Assembly: GCA_030533445.1 (NCBI GenBank)
Contig: CM060064.1
Coordinates: forward strand, 1,901,416-1,965,415
Direction of reading: 5' to 3'
DNA length: 64,000 nt
Source: Cyprinodon diabolis
Taxonomy: Eukaryota; Chordata; Actinopteri; Cyprinodontiformes; Cyprinodontidae
Part shown: positions 34,857 through 45,146 of the stretch, in pieces
Numbering within the stretch: the stretch's first letter is position 1
Layout of the letters: every line of letters starts with the position of its first letter
The notes under the pieces: model-generated
What the model saw: the letters and a program-made list of their open reading frames with translations, nothing else
Told to the model about the DNA's origin: nothing
Database searches by the model: none
Made by a program: the position numbers and the translations under genes

Positions 34857-35115
34857 AAATTGAATAGTGAGGACATTAAAGAAGTGGACCAGTGAGGCTG
34901 TGGAGGATCTTCAGGCGTGTCTGGATTTTACTGACTGTGTTGCACTCAGGGCTGCTACCAACATGAGTACACAGAGGCTGTGACATCATACGTCGGTGGA
35001 CTGCTGAGGACAGCTTTGTTCCATCACGAAACAAGGTGAGTTACAATAACGACAGACCCTGGTTCACAGCCAAACTCAGAAGGTTAGGGTTGGATAAAGA
35101 GGCCTTCAGGAGTGA

Positions 35116-36419
35116 GCCCTTAGGGACTACACTTTTATGAATTTGTTCCTCTCTCTCTATTGACAACATACAAAGTGAACTCATCCCCTGAGAATGAGAG
35201 CAGGTGATGTAAATCCTTAGTCCAGTTACCCTGCTCATGTGGATCGCCAATCCTACAGAATTCCTTTTTAAACACCTAATATAAACAGTTAATATCCCCA
35301 CTTTCACATTTTAATGAAAGAAACCATAAATGCCATACATATATGAAATGTAAAAAGTGCAGTTATAACCGAGGGGAAGATCAGTGGGAGGGTGAATACA
35401 GAGGTCAGATAGCAAGAAGCCCAATTAAGACAACAGCAATTCTCTACTCTATAACCACAGCTCCACCATGTTTACATCATCAGGAGACTTTCAGATTCAA
35501 TATGCATCTAAGTACCAAATAAAATAGAGCATAAAGCATGCAAATAAAGTCTATCACATTCACCAGAGAAGATGAATATTTATAAACTGAATCCATCCTT
35601 CTGTCTTTGTGCACAAAGTCTTATGCTCTGTTCGAATTTATGGGATGTGTCCTCAGAAATCCAGATTCAAAGGCTGATTACGTCATAGCACGGGGCCGAG
35701 GTCTGGTCGGATTACAAGACTCCTCGTTATGCGGCCTAGGAATGCGTCCTTTTTGCCAGATTTGAACCACGGCTCTGATGTATCCTCGCTATTCTTGGAT
35801 ATCCGAGGATTCATTGTGAGACCAATCAAGCCGGCTGTTCCGTGATCAGAGGAAATGATACTTGGCGCCAAACAGTGATGAATATTGGAAGTTCAGTTTA
35901 TTATAATCCAAGTCTGTGAATAGTTCCGTCTGAAATGAATGAAAATAGTTGTTTTAATTGTTATAGAGTCAGATATGTGGCGGTAATGTTTGATTTATCT
36001 AAAGGTTTTTATCTGTTACTGTGTAAATGGGTTTGGCTGGAATTTAAGGACAGATTCTAATAGATCTGCAGGGTGGGGACTATAAATTTGATGGGATTAT
36101 AAAACTTTGATCCCAGAGAATAAATAACCAATATGCAGCTATGGACATTTTTACAGTAATGGATATTTGAAAATAGTAGCAACATCAGAGACGTGCAGAA
36201 TGACAGCAGCAGGTTATTTAACTGACTAAGGTTTCTATCATTACATTTGATTTGATTGGTTCCTGCTCCCGGTGGTTGGAACCTTTATTCCACTCTGGAT
36301 TCTCATGTGTAGTCTTTGTTCACTTTACAATAAAAAAAATAAATAAATAAAAAGAAACAGTTTTGAAACGTTGGGTATTAATTCTTTTCCTGCTTTCTGT
36401 GTAAACTCTCACAGTTGCT
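35116..36419. other. No gene; possible old DNA element at 35630-35870
   Basis: 35630-35870 (GCTCTGTTCGAATTTATGGG...) is GC-rich and resembles, from memory, ends of a common fish DNA transposon; no ends were confirmed. The rest is unassigned. Confidence 0.35.
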
Positions 36420-36952
36420 AAGCAACAGAGCATACGGCGGTAAAAGCCGCCGAAAGGTAGACCTGTTTGGATTCACAGCCAAAACTCTTACGGTCTCCTT
36501 ATTTTTAAGGACTTGGAAGGATCCAGTCCAGATAGACCGCATCCTTGGAAGAAGCAGCCCATCAGAGGACAGAGAATGCTGTCGTAGGGGTGGACCCTCT
36601 AGCTGGCCCTCTTGGACAATCCTAAAATCTGATTGGTTGAAGAAAACGTTCCTGTCTAATATTGTTAAACTAACATCAGTAGCAACGCTGATTCTGAAGG
36701 CCCTGGGCAGATTTGATTGACATAGCAACACACAGAGGCTGAAATCTGATTGGACAAAAAAATATAGCAACCACATAAATGTAATGGAAGCAGCGCAGCC
36801 AAGAGAAATGCTACGAAATTAAGAGAACGGATTGTTTGGAATAAATGAATACAGTTGGAAATAATAAAATTAAAGTTAAGGTTTGATAATAGGTTAGTGT
36901 TTGGGATTGATTTTAAGCCAGCAGTAAGTGCGTTGAAGGCCCTCACAGCCCA
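36420..36952 (-). repeat. hAT-like non-autonomous repeat
   Basis: The right end reads GAAGGCCCTCACAGCCCACCACTG, so the minus strand begins CAGTGGTGGGC, a hAT-type terminus. Internal motifs include two AATCTGATTGG-type blocks (36629, 36745). The left end near 36420 is not defined, and no target duplication was found. Confidence 0.45.
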
Positions 36953-38202
36953 CCACTGATCAGTAATGAATTGAATGATATAGACAATAAGAAAGATTAT
37001 TGATCTGTTAAACCTCTAATCAATTTTATACTTCAGCCTCCTTTGGTCAGTTTAACAGTTATGCCATGCCACCATCATTCCAGCTGCTCTTGATGCATCA
37101 TCAATACAAGGCTTTCCTGCAACAACAGAACCTGGATACATTTTTCAGTGAATGTCAGGGATACATTACAGCATATATATACGATCTGGAAGTCACTGCA
37201 AGACAACAGCACTCATGACAGCTGCTGTAGAAGAGATATGAAGCCATAAACATCCAAGGAATGAAAACAGATCCTGGAAAAAACACAGAATGACACGATT
37301 TGAACCGTATCTCCACGGCGGAGGATTCCATATTGCCCTGATATACAACAAGAAAACCCCTAAGGTTACATTGTCTATCATCTCATTTTAATATTTCTAG
37401 TTTTATAATTTTCCATCATGTTTACAGCTGATCTTATGATTAATGACTGGACTTAAAAATGTGTGTTGATCAGATAAATCCCAGTCACTACATCCATATT
37501 CTCAAAAACCAAACTCAGAAGAAAAGGAAATGCCAGTTTTATATGCAAAGACATGCATATTTTACACAGTTATAAAATGTCCAATAAAATGTTATTAGTA
37601 GCAACGCTACAGCAATCCTGAGCGTGTTCATTATATGAGGGAGACAAAAACACAAAGTCTGTGTGTTGCTTCTATCCTTCATGTTTTACGATAATGACTA
37701 CATCTTTACGCATGTGAGTAAGGAAGACTGGTTTAAGTGCCTTATGGTGCCTGACAATGTCAGGAGGACAGCCAATCAAAATGCTTTTATTCTGCAAATA
37801 CAGTCCAATCAAAACACACAATGTTTAGTTGATCACAGTTTGGAGTACATGATTAGTACGAGAAAAACACCGAAGATGGAACTGAGAACTGACATACAGC
37901 AGCTGATTGAAGCTATTATACACTTACAGTTGGTACCAGAGGGGTCAACGACTGAGTCTGACTCGGACCTGTTGTAATTAGGTCCTTTGTCTTTTTGATG
38001 TGGCTCAGAAAGAAGTAGGAGCTCTTTGGAATTTCTTAAAATTGCTGCCAGAATGCAAGAAAAGGTTTATTTCTCTGCATCACATAACATCTAATATGTA
38101 GATATTGGATTCTGTTACATGGGATTTAATTTCTTTAGTACATTCAAGATATGTAAACAGTAATTCCTTCTCACATCACAAAAAAAAAAAATAAATAAAA
38201 AA

Positions 38203-38210
<8 letters not shown>
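36953..38210. other. No confirmed gene; one unexplained 104-codon frame
   Basis: A plus-strand frame at 37663-37977 (MLLLSFMFYDNDYIFTHV...ending ESDSDLL) has mixed composition and an acidic tail. I do not recognise it and see no neighbouring exon or repeat context; chance is likely. Confidence 0.4.

Positions 38211-38267
<57 letters not shown>
38211..38267. repeat. (TA)n microsatellite, left of Tc1 family C
   Basis: Continuous AT dinucleotides up to the transposon end. The matching tract on the other side is 39489-39571. Confidence 0.95.
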
Positions 38268-38270
<3 letters not shown>

Positions 38271-39485
38271 TCACCGGCCACTTTATTAGGTACCCCATGC
38301 TAGTAACGGGTTGGACCCCCTTTTGCCTTTAGAACTGCCTCAATTCTTCGTGGCATAGATTCAACAAGGTGCTGGAAGCATTCCTCAGGGAGTTTGGTTC
38401 ATACTGACATGATGGCATCACACAGTTGCTGCAGATTTGTCGGCTGCACATCCATGATGCGAATCTCCCGTTCCACCACATCCCAAAGATGCTCTATTGG
38501 ATTGAGATCTGGTGACTGTGGAGGCCATTTGAGTACAGTGAACTCATTGTCATGTTCAAGAAACCAGTCTGAGATGATTCCAGTTTTATGACATGCCGCA
38601 TTATCCTGCTGAAAGTAGCCATCAGAAGTTGGGTACATTGTGGTCATAAAGGGATGGACATGGTCAGCAACAATACTCAGGTAGGCTGTGGCGTTGCAAC
38701 GATGCTCAATTGGTACCAAGGGGCCCAAAGAGTGCCAAGAAAATATTCCCCACACCATGACACCACCACCACCAGCCTGAACCGTTGATACAAGGCAGGA
38801 TGGATCCATGCTTTCATGTTGTAGACGCCAAATTCTGACCCTACCATCCGAATGTCGCAGCAGAAATCGAGACTCATCAGACCAGGCAACGTTTTTCCAA
38901 TCTTCTATTGTCCAATTTCGATGAGCTTGTGCAAATTGTAGCCTCAGTTTCCTGTTCTTAGCTTAAAGGGGTGGCACCCGGTGTGGTCTTCTGCTGCTGT
39001 AGCCCATCTGCCTCAAAGTTCGACGTACTGTGCGTTCAGAGATGCTCTTCTGCCCACCTTGGTTGTAACGGGTGGTTATTTGAGTCACTGTTGCCCTTCT
39101 ATCAGCTCGAACCAGTCTGGCCATTCTCCTCTGACCTCTGGCATCAACAAGGCATTTCCGCCCACAGAACTGCCGCTCACTGGATGTTTTTTCTTTTTCG
39201 GACCATTCTCTGTAAACCCTAGAGATGGTTGTGCGTGAAAATCCCAGTAGATCAGCAGTTTCTGAAATACTCAGACCAGCCCTTCTGGCACCAACAATCA
39301 TGCCACGTTCAAAGTCACTCTAATCACCTTTCTTCCCCATACTGATGCTCGGTTTGAACTGCAGGAGATTGTCTTGACCATGTCTACATGCCTAAAAACA
39401 CTGAGTTGTCGCCATGTGATTGGCTGCTTAGAAATTAAGTGTTAACGAGCAGTTGGACAGGTGTACCTAATAAAGTGGCCGGTGA

Positions 39486-39488
<3 letters not shown>
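38268..39488 (-). mobile_element. Tc1-type transposon, family C
   Basis: 1221 bp with inverted ends CACTCACCGGCCACTTTATT / AATAAAGTGGCCGGTGAGTG and TA on both sides, inserted within a long TA microsatellite. It carries a transposase pseudogene. Confidence 0.95.
38300..39340 (-). pseudogene. Tc1-family transposase with three nonsense codons (family C)
   Basis: One uninterrupted frame of 347 codons from MGKKGD (39340) to GGPTRY-stop (38300), except for three stops: TAG at codon 7 (39322-39320), TAA at codon 126 (38965-38963) and TGA at codon 314 (38401-38399). There are no frameshifts. The N-terminal helix-turn-helix is intact (LSISETADLLGFSRTTISRV). Catalytic motifs are kept: WSDESRF, QQDNAACHK and [12 protein letters not shown]. 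Substitution-only damage and clean ends point to fairly recent death. A fossil of the same family lies at 57545-57735. Confidence 0.92.

Positions 39489-39571
<83 letters not shown>
39489..39571. repeat. (TA)n microsatellite, right of Tc1 family C
   Basis: About 83 bases of alternating TA continuing from the right TA target duplication. Confidence 0.95.
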
Positions 39572-39574
<3 letters not shown>

Positions 39575-39614
39575 GGGCAACCAAATTCTAATCCTGAAAT
39601 ATAAATAAAATTCT

Positions 39615-40705
39615 GAATATGCAAAAAATTAGAAATCTCCTGTCCAGGGCTGATGCTGAGAAACTAGTCCATGCATTTGTTACTTCAAGGCTGGACTATT
39701 GTAATTCTTTACTATCAGGAAGTCCACAAACTGTAGTTAAAAGCCTTCAGCTGATCCAAAATGCTGCAGCCAGAGTTCTGATGAAAATGAAAAAGAGAGA
39801 TCATATCTCTCCTATCCTGGCTTCTCTTCATTGGCTTCCTGTTAAATCCAGAATAGAATTTAAAATCCTCCTTCTCACATATAAAGCCTTAAATGGCCAA
39901 GCTCCATCTGATATCAGAGATCTGATTGTTCCTTATGTTCCTAACAGAGCACTTTGATAAAACTTTTAGTTAGAGTGGCTCAGGTTATCCTGAGCCATCT
40001 CTATAGTTCTGCTGCTATAGGCTTAGACTGCTGGAGGACATAGGGACCCCTTTTTCATCATTCTATTCTCCCACTCTGCAGAATCTGTTAGTTCAATCTC
40101 TAACGTTCTGCTCTCTCTGCTTTTTCTCATAGTAGCTTCATCTGGTCTGTTCCTGTTTGGCTGTGACTCCATCCTGGAGAGAAATATCAGCTGTGCTGCT
40201 GCCATCAACACCTTTGTTTCTAGATGTTGGAGCTTGGCCTGTTTTCCAGTGTAGTCCTGTTTCTCTGACTGTGACTAACTGGATGTGCTCTCTTCATCCT
40301 CTGACATGGGAGCTGGCTCGGAGCTCGTCTGCCTGGCTGTGTGTTTCCTGGACGGGGCCGCCTGTGGAGCTGGTTGGCAGTTGCCTTTTGTATCTATGTT
40401 TCTTTTTCTATGTCTGCTTCTGTCTCCTTGAACCCCAGTGGGCCTCAGCAGATGGCCGCTCACACTGAGCCTGGTTCTGCTGGAGGTTTCTTCCTGTTCA
40501 AAGGGAGTTTTTCCTCTCCACTGTCACTACAAGCATGCTTAGTGTGAGGGATTGCTGGAGAGTCAATGAGTCGATGCAATCAGCTGGTTTTCCTTAGATA
40601 GAAAACTTTGAATCAATCTGACTGGATGATCTGGTGAACTGGAAAGTGACCTGAGATGACATGATGTGAATTGGAGCTATAGAAATAAACTGCATAGAAT
40701 TGTAT
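39615..40705 (+). mobile_element. L2-clade LINE with internal deletion
   Basis: Reverse transcriptase C-terminus (LVHAFVTSRLDYCNSLLSGS, LIQNAAARVLMKMKKRDHIS, LASLHWLPVKSRIEFKILLL) to NRAL at 39954. About 150 bp are then deleted relative to 14540-14740 (CACTT joined to TGATAAAAC). The 3' UTR runs to a degraded tail near 40705. Confidence 0.85.
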
Positions 40706-41264
40706 ATGTACTGAATCCTCATGCAGGAAAACCAAGAAGATCCTTTTTTTTTTACCCATTAAGAATTTTCTACCTGAAAATATTATAATTTTATATTATA
40801 TAACAGTTGTCTGGCCTAAAGGCAGACTCTTGGTACTCTAGGGTATAGGAAAATCAATTTCTTATACAATCCCTTCACAATATTTACTTTCTAAAAGTTT
40901 TTCTTAGGCCTCACACCTGCAGGGTTTCACAGCGTCTAAGTGAGAGCTGTTTTTCTTTTTCATTGGGGATTGTTTCGAACAGGAAATAATAGTTCCCATA
41001 ACAGGCCAGACTCCTTCCCAAGCTTTATTCAACATTTTACTCTTTTCTTTAACTGTCTGTAACTTGCTTGGAATAAGTATTTGGGAACCACGATTTATTT
41101 GCAGGTTTTAGGTCGGTGAGAGAAACCTGTGGATCAGAACAGGGCAGAACATGGAGCTGCTAGGGCTGTTATCATTGATAAAGAAGAAAAATAAATAGCA
41201 GACTGAATGATTTACCATCCATCTCCTTTATATAACTGGATTGCATAGCTGAATACAATTATCC
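40706..41264. other. No gene seen
   Basis: AT-rich spacer between the L2 copy and the piggyBac pseudogene. Confidence 0.5.
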
Positions 41265-42330
41265 TACAACAGTCCAAGTGTAAGATTCGACATAAGGAAA
41301 TATTACCTCAAAATCAAGGATGAGACCATTTGGAGTGGCAAGCACAAAGACCTTCTGGCCAGTAGGGTTTGGCTTTCCTGGCACATACTGCCTGACTGGG
41401 CAATGGCCTGTGAGTGGGATGATTTGCTCATCAATGCACACTTTATCACACCTTGGAAGGCTGAGACAACCTTGCCTCACACGGTCAAGCAATGGTCTGA
41501 CTCTCCAATGAATGTCTGACTTCTTTGTCTCTTCACTCACATCCAGGTCATTGACAATCTGAAGTGAGCTTCTTAGCTTGTAGAACCTGCCCCTTGTCAT
41601 CTTCTTCCTAATGACTGGTACTTTTGTTTTTCTAGCCTAAAACAATTTCAGGCTGCCAGATCTTCAAATATTTTGTCATCAATGTACTGTGAAAAGTACT
41701 GTATTGGACTCCAGTATTCACGGATTTTAGGGTCATTGTGATCGGCAGGAAGCCCAGGTAGCACAGGTGTGAATCTATTATAATGGGATGGGAAAAAAAT
41801 AAAGTTAATAAAAACACTACATTTGTTTTACACCATAATTTTAGTGTCATGGATGTAATATTGACCAATCTCACAAGCATTTTTTTAGGCAACTTGAATA
41901 TATTTAACATCTGTTATACAGACTATAACTTCTACAATAATCTACAGTAACATGATAATAAAATTGATTACATTAGCCTGAAACTAAATAAAACATACAA
42001 GTTTGTCCTGGCCCACAGAGGACGACGACTTTCCGGCTCTCTCTCTGTCTCTGAATTGAGAAAGCTTCCTGGAAAGGTGGCGAAACGTCTTCAAATCTTG
42101 AAAACCAAGTCCAGTGGATATTTTTTGAATTTTTACGGAATGACTATGACCTGGATGACTGAGAACCTTCAGCAGCATCTGTCTCTGATTCTGTCTAATC
42201 AGATTCTCCTGTATTTTCTTCCTCTCCATCTTCGTCACTATCTTCCCCTATTACAGGCTGATACTCATTCTCTTCCTTTTCCTCGTCTGACAGCTCCAAA
42301 TCTGAATCTCCCTCTATCATCTGGTACAGA
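41265..42330 (-). pseudogene. piggyBac-family transposase pseudogene
   Basis: Minus strand. The acidic N-terminus (DLELSDEEKEENEYQPVI, GEDSDEDGEEE then a stop, TESETDAA) is at about 42297-42150. An internal piece (YWSPIQYFSQYIDDKIFEDL) lies at about 41725-41645. The catalytic-domain start ([69 protein letters not shown]) is at 41640-41307. The segment between IFEDLAA and VPVI is deleted. At LDFE the DNA reads GAG|GTAATA, a plausible splice donor, suggesting the source gene had introns. A Penelope-like tail at 42056-42170 overlaps the N-terminal part. Confidence 0.75.
42056..42170 (+). repeat. Penelope-like element 3' tail motif
   Basis: GGCGAAACGTCTTCAAAT ... CAAGTCCAGTGGAT ... ATGACTATGACCTGGATGAC is similar to 19150-19190 in the Penelope-like fragment and to the usual 3' ends of such elements. 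It interrupts or borders the piggyBac N-terminal region. Confidence 0.45.
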
Positions 42331-42424
42331 ATCCTCTCTGCTTCGCTTCTGTCTCCCACAACAATGTGCAGTCATTAAATACATTAAAATGGTCCCAGTG
42401 TCCACTACAGTTGACATTCATTAA

Positions 42425-42929
42425 ATGACTGTTATTTCAAAACATAAATAATTAAAGTGTTTTCAGATGTAATAATATTGTTGATGACACATTAATAAAC
42501 AAGAATATATATAGTTATCATGGTAAAAACAGCAATAGATAAAGAATATTTGACTTACCTCTCCTCTTTCCATAAAATGTTGTTGTTGGTATGGCTGCTA
42601 TCTTGTGAGAGGAAAAAAGTAAAGTTCCCAGCATGCAAACCTATCACATGACACATCACTGGAAAGCCCAGGATGTCCTCTACAAAACACTGTAGGGCTT
42701 GATGGGGTAACCCCAGATACTTAAGGGAGATAAGGGTGGACAAAATGTCCATTATAATGGACATGAATGAATGGGCCGGGTCTCAGGAGGATATAGAGCG
42801 GGAACTATATAGTTAACTTTTTAGTGAACTCAGTTAACTGACCGTTCAGACAGATGTTTACTGGTTTTTGCTTCGTTGATCACATAACTCCTCCTCCAGG
42901 GCATGGTGCCTCCGCCATCTTTGTTATTA
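42425..42929. other. No gene seen
   Basis: AT-rich DNA. Nothing recognised. Confidence 0.4.
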
Positions 42930-42985
42930 GTCGCCGCTGTCGGGTAGTGGCAGCCTATGGTGACAGCGGGCCGCTGTGACAGCAA

Positions 42986-43035
42986 ATCCCAGAATGCTTT
43001 GCGAGGAGAGCTCTCTGCGCAAAGCATTCTGGGAT
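42986..43035. promoter_or_regulatory. 18-bp palindrome with two ZNF143-like cores
   Basis: ATCCCAGAATGCTTTGCG (42986-43003) is repeated in perfect inversion at 43018-43035 around a 14-base loop. Each arm holds TCCCAGAATGC, the core of the ZNF143/THAP11 promoter motif as I remember it. It lies just upstream (minus-strand sense) of an exon-like start, but function is inference. Confidence 0.55.
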
Positions 43036-43330
43036 ATATCTGCCTCTTCTGAGGCCTTTTTTTTCTTCTGATCCACTTCGTAGAATCTTTTTCTCTTCCG
43101 ACCCTCGGCCATTTTCAAAGAACCACAGTGAGAAAGGTGAGCTTCAATGACTGTCTGAAACCGTAGCTCATCACAGATATATGCCTGAAAGTGCGCAGAA
43201 AAAGATAGCTAACGAGGCGAGCACGTAGGACGGTCTTACGTAAACATATCACCAGAATGATTGATAGTTAGGAGGACCCCTGGATGAGATGATCCACCCT
43301 GAACTAAAAGATCCTCCTCCATACCTTTAA
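43036..43330 (-). repeat. Repeated 5'-exon-like unit, copy 2
   Basis: Homologous to 8340-8640. The minus strand starts MKMAEGRKRKRFYEVDQKKK at about 43118, basic like copy 1, and runs into the palindrome. Flanks of the two copies differ. Probably a promoter plus first exon of a repetitive gene or transposon. Confidence 0.5.
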
Positions 43331-43599
43331 ACAAAAAGCTCTTATTAACAACATGAGCTGACACAAAGCCAGATGGAAAGAGACGTTGTTGTCCGGTTAG
43401 TACAATTCCCTACAAAAACAAAATTATGACCTTTGAGATTTCTATTTTAGTCTTTTTACAGCAGCAAGTTGCAATCAATTACAAGAACCCTTTTAAGGCA
43501 CTAGTGGTCTTTATTTTGATAATCTAATTAATGGGATTAAGGGAAAGGAAGCAAGACATGCAGTATAGATAAACAGGCTGGGAATCAAACCTATGACAG

Positions 43600-43690
43600 C
43601 ATCTAAGCAGCTAGCTAGCTTAAGTGGTAAGTCACCCATCCTGCAAACAGGAAGCCTGTGTTTGTATCACAGCTAGGGGGAAAGAGCTGC
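43600..43690 (+). repeat. Degenerate tRNA-like SINE piece
   Basis: CTTAAGTGGTAAGTC resembles an A box and GTGTTTGTATCAC a decayed B box. Weak; precedes the clearer SINE. Confidence 0.3.
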
Positions 43691-43733
43691 CAGTGGGTCC
43701 TTGGGCATAACCCTTCAAACCAATGCCTGATTT

Positions 43734-43950
43734 GGGTGAGTGGCGGCCTAGTGGTTAGGGCGTAGAGCTTGGAATCCTGATGTTCTGAGTTCAAGCCCCA
43801 CTCCCACAGACTGCCACTCTGGGTCTCTTAGCAAAGACCATTAAGGCTGGTTTATACTCAGAAACCAGGTCATCTGTGTGTGTCGCAGTTAACGCAGATA
43901 TGTTAGTTTCATTTCTCTGTACTTGTAACAGTGAAATGACAATAAAAAAG
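43734..43950 (+). repeat. tRNA-derived SINE
   Basis: Polymerase III boxes GGCCTAGTGGTTAG (43745-43758) and GAGTTCAAGCCC (43787-43798) are spaced as in a tRNA, followed by a tRNA-unrelated body and AATGACAATAAAAAAG (43935-43950), a tail of the LINE-like type. Not a functional tRNA: no acceptor-stem pairing or CCA-proximal end. Confidence 0.65.
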
Positions 43951-44127
43951 CTGGGAAAAACATTATGTAACCCTATTCCACTGCCAACCAGAAAGTAACC
44001 CTTTACATACAATACACATTACCAACACATAGCAGTACCATGCTTAGAGTGTTCCTCCAGTTTTTTTGAGACAAACTAAAAAAAGGAACACAACAATATA
44101 CTGTAAAGGGGTAAAAAAAATCAAAGT

Positions 44128-44130
<3 letters not shown>

Positions 44131-44161
<31 letters not shown>
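44131..44161. repeat. (AT)n microsatellite
   Basis: Alternating AT tract. Confidence 0.9.
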
Positions 44162-44165
<4 letters not shown>

Positions 44166-44355
44166 AGAAGTTTATAGTTTAATTGTAACGTTTTTATGCA
44201 CTTGCTTTATATCTATTTTTTTACTGATTTGTATTACCTGAATTAGACCATTTTGTTCTACTACCATTCTAATGCCATCTTACTCCCACACAGCTCTCGC
44301 GAGATCTGTCAGCCACTAATCTTATCAATTAATTGACTCAATCTCTTATGGTTGC

Positions 44356-44951
44356 ATGGTTGTAGCGACAGTGGAGAGGAAAAACTATCTTTGAACAGGA
44401 AGAAACCTCTAGCAGAACCAGGCTCAGTGTGAGCGGCCATCTGCTGAGGCCCACTGGGGTTCAAGGAGACAGAAGCAGACATAGAAAAAGAAGCATAGAT
44501 ACAAAAGGCAACTGTCAACCAGCTTCCCTGTCCAGGAAACACACAGTCAGAAAGACGAGCTCCGAGCCAGCTCCCATGTCAGAGGATGAAGAGAGCACAT
44601 CCAGTTAGTCACAGTCAGAGAAACAGGACTACACTGGAAAACAGGCCAAGCTCCAACATCTAGAAACAAAGGTGTTGATGGCAGCAGCACAGCTGATGTT
44701 TCTCTCCAGGATGGAGTCACAGCCAAACAGGAACAGACCAGATGAAGCTACTATGAGAAAAAGCAGAGAGAGCAGAACGTTAGAGATTAAACTAACAGAT
44801 TCTGCAGAGTGGGAGAATAGAGATAGAATGAAGCAGAATGATGAAATGGGGTCCCTATGTCCTCCAGCAGTCTAAGCCTATAGCAGCAGAACTATAGAGA
44901 TAGCTCAGGATAACCTGAGTCAAAAAGGAAAGTTTTAAGGCTGTCCTTAAA
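44356..44951 (-). mobile_element. L2-clade LINE, truncated at both ends
   Basis: Minus-oriented L2 3' UTR from AGCGACAGTGGAGAGGAAAAA back to the codons for the reverse transcriptase end (AAAAAGGAAAGTTTTAAGG... = KTFLF). The terminal TATATAGCGCC block and tail are absent, unlike 5790-6341. Confidence 0.8.
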
Positions 44952-45146
44952 AGTAGACAGTATCAGTATCCTATGCCCCACGTATGGAATACATTGGCAT
45001 ACATCAGGAAATTTCTTGATGTACTCGCCGTATGTCAACGTGCTTCAGCGTACTTCACTGTGCTCATAACTTATACAAAAAGTTAGATTATTTGTACGTC
45101 AGGCATACGCTGGTCTAAATTGTCAAGGTGTGACAAGGTGGGCTTT

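Larger units (their letters stand above)
32570..35115 (+). pseudogene. Rex1/CR1-like LINE endonuclease region, twice interrupted
   Basis: Plus-strand endonuclease domain: LCGLIPDSALQPPGFQLHRV and LSGKVKGGG up to 32781; after the solo LTR, GICFTSNSGWCNNG, HCSPNVESFIINCKPF and the LVGVY.TPH region (33403-33560); then PDSLVIALGDFNKENK, DDILDHCYASVRDAYHAVP and VLVHLIPAYRQKLKLCKP (33568-33820). After the L2 insert, KKWTSEAVEDLQACLD (about 34876-34925) and weaker matches run to about 35110. The reverse transcriptase is missing and several shifts and stops are present. Confidence 0.8.

Noticed and set aside
36378..36776. 132-codon minus-strand frame
   Set aside because: Falls in a hAT-like non-coding repeat; composition and lack of motifs do not support a gene.
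37663..37977. 104-codon plus-strand frame with an acidic C-terminus
   Set aside because: Not recognised and without context; kept only as a note in the regional entry.
43787..43798. Possible true tRNA gene
   Set aside because: A and B boxes are present but no cloverleaf stem pairing or normal 3' end; fits a SINE.
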